NCBI GenBank assembly: GCA_003241595.1
Contig: QFOU01000006.1
Coordinates: 1 to 36,640 of the forward strand
Source: Pseudomonas fluorescens
Lineage (GTDB): Bacteria > Pseudomonadota > Alphaproteobacteria > UBA2136 > UBA6156
DNA length: 36,640 nucleotides
Direction: 5' to 3'
Numbering within the stretch: position 1 is the first letter of the stretch; every line of letters begins with the position of its first letter. Made by a program: the position numbers and the translations under genes. Positions 14,942 to 22,507 of this stretch are shown in pieces. The notes below the pieces were generated by a model that made no database searches, had not been told where the DNA came from, and was given only the letters and a program-made list of their open reading frames with translations.

Positions 14942-15071
14942 ACCGGGACACCTTAACGGTGCGGTGTGCAAATTGCATAGTCGGCCCGTGACTGTCAAGT
15001 GTTGAAGCTTTAGATTTTCTCATATTTACTCTCTAAGTTTTTGGGGATCGGTTGTGAGAGACATGAGCACA

Positions 15072-15112
15072 TGCAAAAAAGGCCCTGAGCGTAAGCCTAG
15101 GGCCTTTTTGGA
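15072..15112. terminator. Bidirectional terminator downstream of gpmA
   Basis: AAAAAAGGCCCT (15075-15086) is complementary to AGGGCCTTTTT (15099-15109) around a twelve-base loop. The T tract on the minus strand serves gpmA. I see no plus-strand gene here that needs it. Confidence 0.85.
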
Positions 15113-15121
15113 GTGTTTCGA

Positions 15122-15745
15122 TTATGGCTTGAGGATTTGTTTATCCAAGATGCGAGCTGCGTTATCAAGCTTGTACACGTAAATCTCGCCGGTAGCTAAT
15201 TCAACGGAAGGAATCTCTTCGGAGGGGATCCCTTCAAGAGCCATAATCAAGGCGCGTAGCGAGTTGCCGTGTGCAGCAACGAGAGTGGTCTCATTAGATA
15301 GCACTTGTGGCAATACTTTGTTGACATAGTAGGGGAGTACGCGGGCAACGGTGTCGCGCAGGCTTTCACCGCCCGGAGGAGGGGTGTCGTAGGCACGGCG
15401 CCAGATATGGACTTGCTCTTCACCCCATTTAGCGCGGGCTTCATCTTTGTTAAGACCATTGAGATTGCCGTAATCGCGTTCATTGAGGGCTGAGTTGCGG
15501 GTAACGCTTAGGTCGGCTTGGCCAAGTTCTTCCAGCATCAGGTCGCACGTGCGCATTGCGCGTTGAAGCTCAGAGCTAAAAGCTACGCTGGGAGTAAGGC
15601 CTGCGGCTTTCAGGCGTTGGCCTGCATTGCGAGCCTCCTGCTCACCTTGTTCGGTAAGTGGGAGGTCGAGCCAGCCGGTAAAGACGTTGCGTTTGTTGCC
15701 GTCGCTTTGGCCATGACGGGTAAGGATAAGAGTGTGAGTTGTCAT
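15122..15745 (-). CDS. gpmA: 2,3-bisphosphoglycerate-dependent phosphoglycerate mutase
   Basis: A 207-residue histidine phosphatase-fold mutase that interconverts 3- and 2-phosphoglycerate in glycolysis and gluconeogenesis. The phosphorylated His is in LTRHGQSDGNKRNVFTGW, the family signature; the catalytic Glu is in NERDYGNLNG, and the second His in VAAHGNSLRALIMALEGI. It is shorter than the E. coli enzyme (about 250 residues), typical of the short alphaproteobacterial form. AAGGAC lies about nine bases upstream of the ATG. It follows eno by 12 bases on the same strand, so the two consecutive glycolytic steps are made from one transcript. Confidence 0.93.
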   Translation of the reverse strand: MTTHTLILTRHGQSDGNKRNVFTGWLDLPLTEQGEQEARNAGQRLKAAGLTPSVAFSSELQRAMRTCDLMLEELGQADLSVTRNSALNERDYGNLNGLNKDEARAKWGEEQVHIWRRAYDTPPPGGESLRDTVARVLPYYVNKVLPQVLSNETTLVAAHGNSLRALIMALEGIPSEEIPSVELATGEIYVYKLDNAARILDKQILKP

Positions 15746-15757
15746 AATTATTAGTCC

Positions 15758-17038
15758 TTAGAAAGGTTTGGTGAAGCTGGCGGCGCTGCCGAGTTCAAGT
15801 TCGATTTCCAGCAGGCGGTTGTATTTGGCCATACGTTCGCTGCGGCAGGCCGATCCGGTTTTGATCTGGCCGCTTGCGGTGGCGACGGCGACATCAGCGA
15901 TGAAGGCGTCTTCGGTTTCGCCGGAACGGTGCGAAATGACATAACGCCAGCCTGCGCTGTGGCAGCTTTGGATGGCTTCAAGGGTTTCCGATACGGTGCC
16001 GATCTGGTTGAGCTTCATCAGCACGGCGTTAGCGGATTTCTTTTCGATACCCTTGTTGACGAATGTAGGGTTGGTGACGAAGAGATCATCGCCAACGATT
16101 TGTACCTTGTCACCAATAGTTTTGGTGAGGGTGGCGAAACCGTCCCAGTCGTTTTCATCGAGGCCATCTTCGATGGAGATGATGGGGTAGCGCTGGCACC
16201 AGTCGGTGTACATGGCGATCATTTCCTCGCGGGTTTTGTAACCTGCGCCGGAGTCGGCGAGGTTGTAGACGCCGCCGTTGGTGTCTTTTTCGTAGAAGGA
16301 GCTGGCGGCGACGTCCATGGCGATGGCGATGTCTTTACCTGGGGTGTAACCCGCGGCGGTGATGGCTTCGATGATGACTTCGCAGGCTTCTTCGTTGCTC
16401 TTCAGGTTGGGCGCGAAGCCGCCTTCGTCGCCGACAGCGGTGGAATAGCCTTTTTTCTTCAGGATTTTAGCAAGGTGGTGGAAGGTTTCGGTACCGGCGC
16501 GGAGGGCTTCGTTAAAGGTGGTGAAGCCGACGGGCATGATCATAAACTCTTGGAAATCCACGCTATTGTCGGCGTGTTTGCCGCCGTTGATGATGTTCAT
16601 CATGGGCACGGGAAGGCGGCGAGCACCGGCTCCGCCGAGGTAGGCATACAGCGGCAAACCGGCTGTAGCAGCGCCGGCGCGGGCTACGGCGAGGGAGACG
16701 CCGAGGATGGCGTTGGCGCCCAATTTCCCTTTGTTTTCCGTGCCGTCGAGGGCGATCATTTGCTGGTCGATAGCGGCTTGGTTGAGGGGGCTTTGGCCGA
16801 TGAGGGCGGGGGCGATAATGTCGTTAACGTTTTGACATGCTTTAAGAACTCCCTTGCCGAGGTAGCGGGATTTGTCGCCGTCACGCAGCTCTACGGCCTC
16901 GTGCTCGCCGGTGGAGGCGCCGGAGGGGACGCAGGCCGAAACGGTGGTGCCGTTAGAGAGGGTGAGCATGACGCGGACGGTTGGATTTCCGCGGGAATCC
17001 AGGATTTCGTGGGCGTGGAGGCGGCTGATGGTGATCAT
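15758..17038 (-). CDS. eno: Enolase
   Basis: A 426-residue enolase, converting 2-phosphoglycerate to phosphoenolpyruvate. Seen: ARLHAHEILDSRGNPTV-type N-terminus (here ISRLHAHEILDSRGNPTV), PSGASTGEHEAVELRDG (mobile loop), MNIINGGKHADNSVDFQEFM, VGDEGGFAP with the catalytic Glu, IAMDVAASSF (metal Asp), ISIEDGLDENDW (metal Glu), IVGDDLFVTN (metal Asp), LMKLNQIGT with the catalytic Lys, and VISHRSGETED. I chose ATG 17038 (AAGGA about ten bases upstream), which gives normal length; the longer open frame to 17248 is an extension without family support. First gene of the eno-gpmA pair. Confidence 0.97.
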   Translation of the reverse strand: MITISRLHAHEILDSRGNPTVRVMLTLSNGTTVSACVPSGASTGEHEAVELRDGDKSRYLGKGVLKACQNVNDIIAPALIGQSPLNQAAIDQQMIALDGTENKGKLGANAILGVSLAVARAGAATAGLPLYAYLGGAGARRLPVPMMNIINGGKHADNSVDFQEFMIMPVGFTTFNEALRAGTETFHHLAKILKKKGYSTAVGDEGGFAPNLKSNEEACEVIIEAITAAGYTPGKDIAIAMDVAASSFYEKDTNGGVYNLADSGAGYKTREEMIAMYTDWCQRYPIISIEDGLDENDWDGFATLTKTIGDKVQIVGDDLFVTNPTFVNKGIEKKSANAVLMKLNQIGTVSETLEAIQSCHSAGWRYVISHRSGETEDAFIADVAVATASGQIKTGSACRSERMAKYNRLLEIELELGSAASFTKPF

Positions 17039-17416
17039 AGAAGAGTATTCCTTTTCGCTATTACGCCCCCTTCTACGACTGGGAGGGGAGTGTGTCAAAC
17101 CGTGTCGCCTACCGGAGCGGCGGTATTTGAGGGGGAAGGGATTTTTTGAAAGAAAAGAAGCGGTGGAGGTGGGGTGGTGGGCGAGGGGGGTTGATTGGGT
17201 TGAGGTTTTTTGAGAGAGGTGTCGCTCTAGTAGGCGGTGCCCCTCCAAGTCAGAAATAAGTATGACAATCTCACGTTGTGAGAGAGGGCATTTAATGCTT
17301 TTAGCTATTGAAGATACTGGATGCTTTTTTGGTTATTTAAAGTGCATTTAGCCGTCTCGCTATTTACGAAAAAACTCTCTTAATATTGAATTTTTGTATT
17401 CAAAGGGATAATTTCC
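17039..17416 (+). other. Intergenic region between eno and the AT-rich cassette
   Basis: No gene seen. The first 180 bases are G-rich on the plus strand and carry the eno ribosome-binding site and presumably its promoter. After about 17225 the composition becomes AT-rich, marking the edge of the two-gene cassette. TTGAATTTTTGTATTCAA at 17386-17403 is an inverted repeat with a six-base centre, directly before the ribosome-binding site AAAGGG; TTTACG (17363-17368) lies 17 bases before TTGAAT, so the repeat may cover a -10 element and act as an operator. Confidence 0.45.
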
Positions 17417-18322
17417 ATGCCACATACTACTACTCGTAATATACGATTTTATAAATTCTTTTTAGGTGGTCCCAGTGCGAATCCTAATATTTTAGATCGA
17501 TCTCGACTAGCTGAGGGATTGAGAGATGATATAAATCGTAAGTTTTGTAGATTTACAGATAATTTTATTGTTGAATGTGAAGTGGACAGAACGACTCCGA
17601 ATCAGCGTTTAAAGTTTATAAAAACGATTGGTCAGGATTTGCCCTATTTAGCAAATTTGAGCACATTAACAAGACAATCTATTCCAAGTGGAACTGGAAT
17701 TTCAGATAACTGTCATTTTGTATTATTTGATAATAATATTATTGGTTACGAAGTTCATGGAAGGGGGCCTTCTATATCAAAAATTTCTCGTTTTCTACGA
17801 GAAGTTGCTGAAGATTTAATTGGCTCAGGATTTAGTATTCATCCATTGGCGAAACGTGACCCAAGAAATTCTATTCGTCGCGTTACTAAGATTGCTGAAT
17901 ATACATTAGGGACTACAGCGGATAGATTGGCGCAGCTTGCTGATTCAAGAGGTGATGATACTCTATTTGGATCCTTACAAAACTTGAGAGGTTTAACTGG
18001 GGGGGCGCATGTGAGAGTGACTGTTACTGCTGAGGACTCAATTAAGCGAAAAAATTTGAGAGGGATGGCTGATACATCAGACATTAAAGCTATGTTGATG
18101 AATGAAGCTGATTTTGCCGATGAAATTCAAGTAGTAGGTCAGGATCAGCAAGGTCGGCGCCTGTTTGTGGATCTTATAAGTCAACAATTAGTTTTTCCTC
18201 GTAAAATGATTCAAATAAATTCTAATAGGAGTGTAGACTCAAACTCTGCTTATGCAGCAATTGAAGATGCATTTGCTGAAAATCAGGAGGCAATTACTCG
18301 TGCTGAGCTAATTATAGAATAG
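17417..18322 (+). CDS. Unknown 301-residue protein of an AT-rich two-gene cassette
   Basis: A soluble alpha/beta protein that I do not recognise. The N-terminus RNIRFYKFFLGG is beta-like; FVLFDNNIIGYEVHGRGPSI is the best-defined core segment, followed by a helix (SKISRFLREVAEDL). A helical region contains RVTKIAEYTLGTTADRLAQL, and VRVTVTAEDSIKRKNL begins a second beta-rich part. No catalytic motif, signal peptide or membrane segment. AAAGGG is nine bases before the ATG. Seven bases separate it from a four-TM partner gene. A soluble sensor beside a small membrane protein is a common design in phage defence (compare Kiwa), but I see no sequence match to a named system. Codon use is AT-rich, unlike eno and the antiporter gene. 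Confidence 0.65.
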   Translation: MPHTTTRNIRFYKFFLGGPSANPNILDRSRLAEGLRDDINRKFCRFTDNFIVECEVDRTTPNQRLKFIKTIGQDLPYLANLSTLTRQSIPSGTGISDNCHFVLFDNNIIGYEVHGRGPSISKISRFLREVAEDLIGSGFSIHPLAKRDPRNSIRRVTKIAEYTLGTTADRLAQLADSRGDDTLFGSLQNLRGLTGGAHVRVTVTAEDSIKRKNLRGMADTSDIKAMLMNEADFADEIQVVGQDQQGRRLFVDLISQQLVFPRKMIQINSNRSVDSNSAYAAIEDAFAENQEAITRAELIIE

Positions 18323-18329
18323 GTTTAAA

Positions 18330-18797
18330 ATGTTAAAATTTTATAAGCGAGATTTTATATATTGGAATGCAGTTTTTGCTCTGGGATTTTCAGATTTTAT
18401 TGTTGCGTACATTCAATTTCACCCATGGCCTATAGCTTTTAGATCAGTAGATAATCTAAATGATTTTTTCGTGACTCTAGCATCTGTTGCTGGAGTTTTG
18501 GCTGGATTTACAATTGCTTCTTTTACTTTTTTAGCTGGATATATTGAAAAGCCTATATTTAAATCCTTAAGGCAAAATTCTCAATCTAAAAAGATTTGGC
18601 AGACAATGAATAGTCTTACAGTGGTTTTGTTTGTTATTACCCTGATGAGTCTTATTTATTTGCTGTTGAATTTTGAGTGTTATACGTTTAATTTTATGAT
18701 GCTTTTTCTCTGTTTATTTGCATCATTTTTAATGGCTAATCTTATATTCATAATTAACTCATTTATAGAAATTGATCATCTTAACTCTGATGGATAG
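18330..18797 (+). CDS. Small four-TM membrane protein, partner of the preceding gene
   Basis: A 155-residue membrane protein. Hydrophobic segments lie near residues 13-31, 46-68 (FVTLASVAGVLAGFTIASFT), 91-110 (LTVVLFVITLMSLIYLLLNF) and 117-140 (FMMLFLCLFASFLMANLIFI). A short cytoplasmic stretch with basic residues lies between the second and third. Family not recognised. It begins seven bases after the upstream gene and has the same AT-rich character, so they form one acquired unit. A membrane effector activated by the soluble partner is my guess, by analogy with other two-gene defence systems. Confidence 0.65.
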   Translation: MLKFYKRDFIYWNAVFALGFSDFIVAYIQFHPWPIAFRSVDNLNDFFVTLASVAGVLAGFTIASFTFLAGYIEKPIFKSLRQNSQSKKIWQTMNSLTVVLFVITLMSLIYLLLNFECYTFNFMMLFLCLFASFLMANLIFIINSFIEIDHLNSDG

Positions 18798-18821
18798 TTT
18801 TAACTAAGCATGTATAGCAGT

Positions 18822-20459
18822 CTATAAGAAGCGGGCTTCGGCGAGGTCGAGTTCGCGGATGAGGCGGCGGGTGGTGTCTTCGTCGAGCTTGCGGGCGCGG
18901 GTCATGCGGTTGAGTTCCGCGCGTTCGGCCTTGAGGGCGATGAGGATCAGTTCGCGTTCGATACTCTCGATCTTCTGTTGGTGTTTCTTGTTGCTGCGGT
19001 TGGCGGCGTTGCGTTCGAGGCGGAGGCGGTAGTGCTCCATGACGTGGGCGGCGGCCTCGGTGTAGAGGTCGGCATCGCTGCGGCCTTCGGCCATTTTGTG
19101 TTGGGCTTCTTCGATGGCGCGGATGGCGGCGTGGGCGGAGACGCGGCGGGCGCGTTCGGCACGGGTGCGGTGGCCGCCTTCGCCCATCACCTTCACATCC
19201 TTGAGGACATAGGGGAGGGCGATGGTGGCAACCAGCATGGACAGCACGATGACGCCCGCGGCGATGAAGATGGCGAAGTCGCGGAGTGGGAAGAGTGTGC
19301 CGTCGTTCATGAACAATGGCAGTGACAGAATACCGGCCAAGGTGATGGCACCGCGCACGCCGGCGAGCGACATGGCGGTGATGAGTTGCCAGCTCGGTTT
19401 ATCCTCTGCCCGGCGGCCGAAGGCGTTGCGGAACATGGGCAGTTGGAATGAGCCCCAGACCCACAGGAAGCGCAGGGCGATGAGGGCGGTGGTGATGATG
19501 ACCACGTAGAGGAGGAGTTCCGGCAGGCTGGGGTGATGGTCCAGCCCCAGGATGCCGGTGGTGTCCATCAGGATGCTGGGGAATTGCTCTCCCAGCAGCA
19601 CGAAGATGAAGCCGTTGAGGGTGTATTGCACCGTATCCCACACCGCATTGCGGCGGATGCGGGTGATGGCCATGGCGGACTGGCCGGTGAACTCGGCAAT
19701 GCCCATAGTGATACCGGCGGCGACGGCGGCGAGGATGCCGGAGCAGTGCACGTGCTCGGCCGCCATGTACGCGGCGAAGGGGATGAGCAGGCTGATGAGG
19801 ATCTGGACGCCGGGTTCTTCTCCGTAGCGTTTGGAGACCCAGTTCTTGGCGCGGACGATGCTGTAGGTGATGCCCACGCCGATGGCGATGCCGCCGATGG
19901 CGAGTTGGAGGAAGGTGGTAATGCCCTCGGTGACCGAAAACGCGCCGGTGAGGGCGGCGGCCACGGCGAAGCGGAAGAAGACCAGGCCGGTGGCATCGTT
20001 AAGGAGGGATTCGCCTTCCAGAATGTGCATCATGCGTTTGGGGATGGGGGCCTTGGCGGCGACGGCGCTAAAGGCCACGGGGTCGGTCGGCGACAGGATC
20101 GCGGCGAGGGCGAAGGCGACGGCCAGCGGCATGGCGGGCACCAGCCAGTGCAGGAAGAAGGCCATGCCGATGACGGTGAAGGCGACCAATCCGAGTGAGA
20201 GGCCGAGCACCATGCGGGCATCGCGCAGGAGGTCGGTTTTGGGGATGCGCCAGCCATCGAGGAAGAGGAGTGGGGGGAGGAAGAGCAGGAAGAAGACCTG
20301 GGGATCGAATTCCACGCGCAGGGAGGGGATGAGGCCGAGGAGCATGCCGACGGCGATCTGGGCCAAGGGCAGGGGAATGGGCAGGCGCGAGGCGCGCAGG
20401 AGGAAGCTGCTGGCGAGGACGGCGACGAGTAATACCAATACTACGGTAAATGTGCTCAT
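18822..20459 (-). CDS. Na+/H+ antiporter, CPA1 family
   Basis: A 545-residue secondary transporter exchanging cytoplasmic Na+ (or K+) for H+ across the inner membrane. About twelve hydrophobic segments cover residues 1-410. CPA1 hallmarks: LAAILSPTDPVAFSAV, EGESLLNDATGLVFF with the ion-binding Asn-Asp pair, and MSLAGVRGAITLAG. The C-terminal 130 residues are cytoplasmic, highly charged and helical (HKMAEGRSDADLYTEAAAHV and onward), the usual regulatory tail. I chose ATG 20459, directly before the first membrane segment; the frame is open to 20528 but that extension is Arg/Ala-rich and unlike the family. No clear ribosome-binding site at 20459. It converges on the AT-rich cassette with 24 bases between. 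Confidence 0.9.
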   Translation of the reverse strand: MSTFTVVLVLLVAVLASSFLLRASRLPIPLPLAQIAVGMLLGLIPSLRVEFDPQVFFLLFLPPLLFLDGWRIPKTDLLRDARMVLGLSLGLVAFTVIGMAFFLHWLVPAMPLAVAFALAAILSPTDPVAFSAVAAKAPIPKRMMHILEGESLLNDATGLVFFRFAVAAALTGAFSVTEGITTFLQLAIGGIAIGVGITYSIVRAKNWVSKRYGEEPGVQILISLLIPFAAYMAAEHVHCSGILAAVAAGITMGIAEFTGQSAMAITRIRRNAVWDTVQYTLNGFIFVLLGEQFPSILMDTTGILGLDHHPSLPELLLYVVIITTALIALRFLWVWGSFQLPMFRNAFGRRAEDKPSWQLITAMSLAGVRGAITLAGILSLPLFMNDGTLFPLRDFAIFIAAGVIVLSMLVATIALPYVLKDVKVMGEGGHRTRAERARRVSAHAAIRAIEEAQHKMAEGRSDADLYTEAAAHVMEHYRLRLERNAANRSNKKHQQKIESIERELILIALKAERAELNRMTRARKLDEDTTRRLIRELDLAEARFL

Positions 20460-20537
20460 GGGAGGTGCGCGGGCCTTTCGTTGCGTTGCGCTTAGGATAG
20501 CGCGGATAGAGGGAAATACGAAGGCCAAAATAGAGAA

Positions 20538-20568
20538 GCGCCCGCCAAGTAAGGCGGGCGCAATCGGG
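20538..20568 (-). terminator. GC-rich hairpin terminator after the small lipoprotein gene
   Basis: GCGCCCGCC (20538-20546) and GGCGGGCGC (20553-20561) form a perfect nine-base-pair stem with a six-base loop. On the minus strand it is followed by a pyrimidine-rich CTTCTCTATTTT, fitting termination of the lipoprotein gene that ends at 20583. Confidence 0.65.
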
Positions 20569-20582
20569 AGCGGGTGGTAGGG

Positions 20583-20765
20583 TTAGCGGTCGAGGACTTC
20601 TTCTTTTTGGTCTTCGTATTCCTCCGGGGTGATGGCGCGGTTTTTGTAGGCGTTTTGGAGATCCATGACCTCCTGGCCTTTGGTGGCGACGGGCTCGGGC
20701 GACGAGCTACAGGCGACGATGAGGATGGCGGTGAGGGCGGAGGCGGTGACGACGAACATATTCAT
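20583..20765 (-). CDS. Small SHOCT-like lipoprotein
   Basis: A 60-residue protein with a lipoprotein signal: hydrophobic TASALTAILIV followed by the lipobox VAC-S at residue 19. The mature part ends in NAYKNRAITPEEYEDQKEEV, a short helical hairpin like the SHOCT domain (I-T-x-E-E-F/Y). AGGAT lies about eight bases upstream of the ATG. It should be an envelope lipoprotein; function unknown. Own terminator downstream, so it is monocistronic. Confidence 0.75.
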   Translation of the reverse strand: MNMFVVTASALTAILIVACSSSPEPVATKGQEVMDLQNAYKNRAITPEEYEDQKEEVLDR

Positions 20766-20832
20766 TGGGTTTATCCTATACTTACATTTACAACCATTGG
20801 GTTTTGGCTTGGGGTGATGATGCTAAAAGCGC

Positions 20833-20868
20833 AAGCGGCGTGGGAAGTTCCACGCCGCCTAAAAAATG
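20833..20868. terminator. Hairpin terminator after htpX
   Basis: GCGGCGTGG (20835-20843) and CCACGCCGC (20850-20858) form a perfect nine-pair stem. An A run lies on the plus side (20861-20866); on the minus strand a short CTTGCGCTTTTA follows the stem, serving htpX. Confidence 0.65.
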
Positions 20869-20888
20869 TGCATACGGATTCGGTTTGG

Positions 20889-21767
20889 TTAGGATTTGCG
20901 CCAGAGATTAAGGGTGCGTGTACGGGTGACCGGGGTGCCGGAGGCCATGGCTTCCAGTGCAGCGATCCGGTTTTGGGTGTTGGGGTGGGTGGAGAACAGG
21001 TTGTCGGTGGCGCGGGTATGCAGCGGGTTGATGATGAACATGTGCGCGGTGGCGGGATTGTTTTCGGCGGTGTGGTTGTCGATGTGGCGGGAGCCTTGTT
21101 CCAGTTTGCGCAGCGCGTTGGCGAGGCCGAGGGGGTTGCCGGTGATCTCGGCGCCGCGTTTATCCGCGCTGTATTCCCGCGTGCGGGAGATGGCCATTTG
21201 CACCACCATGGCGGCGAGGGGGGCGAGGATCATCACCAGCAGGCCGATGAGGGGGTTGGGGCGGTTTTCGGAATTGTGGCTGCCGCCGAAGAACATGGCG
21301 AAGTTACCCAGCATGGAGATGGCACCGGCGAGAGTGGCGGTGATGGTCATGATGAGGGTATCGCGGTTTTGGATGTGTGCCAGCTCGTGGGCGACGACAC
21401 CGGCGACTTCGTCTTCGGTCATGATATCCAGCAGGCCGGTATTGACCGCGACGGCGGCGTTTTGGGGATTACGCCCGGTGGCAAAGGCGTTGGGTTGCGG
21501 GTTTTCAATAATATAAAGTTTAGGCATGGGCAGGCCTGCGTTGCGCGCGAGGCGGGCAGTGAGATCGTAGAGTGATCCGCTGGCGACCGGTTGGGCGCCG
21601 TACATTTTCAGGACGATCTTATCGGAGAACCAGTACGAGCCAATATTGGTGGCGACGGCGATAACCAGTGCGATGAGCATACCGTTGGCCCCGCCGAGCA
21701 GGTAGCCAATGGCGCCGAACAGCGCGGTGAGGGCTGCGAGCAGCATAAAGGTGCGTGTGTAGTTCAT
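20889..21767 (-). CDS. htpX: Membrane-bound zinc metalloprotease HtpX
   Basis: A 292-residue M48 protease that degrades misfolded inner-membrane proteins. Two membrane segments start the protein (residues 6-50: FMLLAALTALFGAIGYLLGG and a second). GVVAHELAHIQNRDT contains the zinc-binding H-E-x-x-H; the third ligand Glu is in REYSADKRGAEITGN. Two further hydrophobic segments lie between (ATLAGAISMLGNFAMFFG and LVMILAPLAAMVVQM). The C-terminus FSTHPNTQNRIAALEAM is the standard M48 tail. GGGGAG precedes the ATG by about seven bases. Single gene with terminator behind it. Confidence 0.95.
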   Translation of the reverse strand: MNYTRTFMLLAALTALFGAIGYLLGGANGMLIALVIAVATNIGSYWFSDKIVLKMYGAQPVASGSLYDLTARLARNAGLPMPKLYIIENPQPNAFATGRNPQNAAVAVNTGLLDIMTEDEVAGVVAHELAHIQNRDTLIMTITATLAGAISMLGNFAMFFGGSHNSENRPNPLIGLLVMILAPLAAMVVQMAISRTREYSADKRGAEITGNPLGLANALRKLEQGSRHIDNHTAENNPATAHMFIINPLHTRATDNLFSTHPNTQNRIAALEAMASGTPVTRTRTLNLWRKS

Positions 21768-21893
21768 GATTATTCTCCCCTTGATAAACGTAATGAGCCG
21801 AAGGCCACGTGCTTTTATAACATATTCGAGGCGGGGCGGTTTCCGGAATGGGAAGGTTTGTAAGGCGGGGTTAAAGAACCAATTGAATTAGAA

Positions 21894-21968
21894 TGGTGCC
21901 GGCTACAAGATTTGAACTCGTGACCTTCGGTTTACAAAACCGCTGCACTACCACTGTGCTAAGCCGGC
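21894..21968 (-). tRNA. tRNA-Thr (anticodon TGT)
   Basis: Cloverleaf on the minus strand: acceptor GCCGGCT at 21968-21962 pairs with AGCCGGC at 21904-21898; discriminator A at 21897, encoded CCA at 21896-21894. Anticodon stem GCGGT/ACCGA region encloses TTTGTAA, anticodon TGT. T arm TCACGAGTTCAAATCTTGT. No integrase nearby; ordinary gene. Confidence 0.94.
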
Positions 21969-22032
21969 ACCGGAGATGCTTCTGCCATAAGTTACCGTGG
22001 GGTGCAAATGGTATTGTGGGGGAGATGCTCCG

Positions 22033-22058
22033 AAAAAAGGCGCCGGTGGGCGCCTTTG
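22033..22058. terminator. Bidirectional terminator after the small secreted protein gene
   Basis: AAAAAAGGCGCC (22033-22044) mirrors GGCGCCTTT (22049-22057) around a four-base loop, with T/A tracts on both sides. It ends the minus-strand gene at 22075. Confidence 0.8.
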
Positions 22059-22074
22059 TAGGGGGAAGTGAGCC

Positions 22075-22341
22075 TTAGCCTTTGTAGTTGGCGTCGTCGT
22101 AGCGGTGCATTTCGTACTCGCGTTGTTGAGTGGACGGGAAGGTGTTGTGCTGGCCATAGGTTGTGGGGCCGGCGGCGGGTTCGATGGTGTCGAAGCCCTG
22201 GTCGGCGCTGGCGGTGGTGACAGTGGTGGTCTGGATCACGACGACGTCTTGGTAGATCTCTTCCTCGGCCATGGCCGGAGCGGCGAGAGCGATGAGAGCG
22301 GAGGCAAGAGCGGTGGTGCGCAGGATGCGGTGGGTGGTCAT
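22075..22341 (-). CDS. Small secreted protein of unknown function
   Basis: An 88-residue protein with a clear Sec signal peptide: basic MTTHRILR, hydrophobic TTALASALIALAAPA and an AMA-EE cleavage site near residue 26. The mature 62 residues are Thr/Val-rich at first (VVVIQTTTVTTASADQG) and end in polar YDDANYKG; no cysteines, no recognised domain. GGAGA lies about seven bases upstream of the ATG at 22341. The longer open frame to 22590 lacks support. A promoter and a terminator of its own are visible. Confidence 0.75.
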   Translation of the reverse strand: MTTHRILRTTALASALIALAAPAMAEEEIYQDVVVIQTTTVTTASADQGFDTIEPAAGPTTYGQHNTFPSTQQREYEMHRYDDANYKG

Positions 22342-22377
22342 GGGGATTCTCCGTATTGATACTGTGTTAACCTTGTT

Positions 22378-22406
22378 AATGTAGAAGTGCACACAGTGTT
22401 CCGCAA
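22378..22406 (-). promoter_or_regulatory. Sigma70-like promoter for the small secreted protein
   Basis: On the minus strand TTGCGG (22406-22401), exactly 17 bases, then TACATT (22383-22378). It lies about 37 bases upstream of the start codon. Confidence 0.5.
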
Positions 22407-22444
22407 GTGTTATTGATGTAAGGAATTTTAGTGGTGGGAGGCCT

Positions 22445-22476
22445 GCAAAAAGAGGGCGGCGCGGGGCCGCCCTCTT
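22445..22476 (-). terminator. Terminator of the nicotinamidase-like gene
   Basis: AAGAGGGCGGC (22450-22460) and GCCGCCCTCTT (22466-22476) form an eleven-pair stem with a five-base loop; on the minus strand it continues into TTTTTGC. Located 32 bases after the stop at 22508. Confidence 0.88.
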
Positions 22477-22507
22477 CGGGATTCGTAAAGGGACGATTTC
22501 GGGTAAC

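Noticed and set aside
15929..17149. Long plus-strand open frame of 406 codons opposite eno
   Set aside because: Antisense shadow of enolase; Gly/Val/Asp-rich composition with no domain, caused by GC-rich codon bias.
17039..17248. N-terminal extension of eno
   Set aside because: The extra 70 residues are basic and low complexity; enolase starts at ATG 17038 with a ribosome-binding site and normal length.
17417..18797. Assignment of the two-gene cassette to the Kiwa system
   Set aside because: Kiwa has a four-TM KwaA before a DUF4868 KwaB; here the order is reversed and I see no DUF4868 resemblance, so only a general analogy is kept.
19533..20198. Plus-strand open frame of 221 codons opposite the antiporter gene
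   Set aside because: Gly/Asp/His-rich shadow without any recognisable domain.
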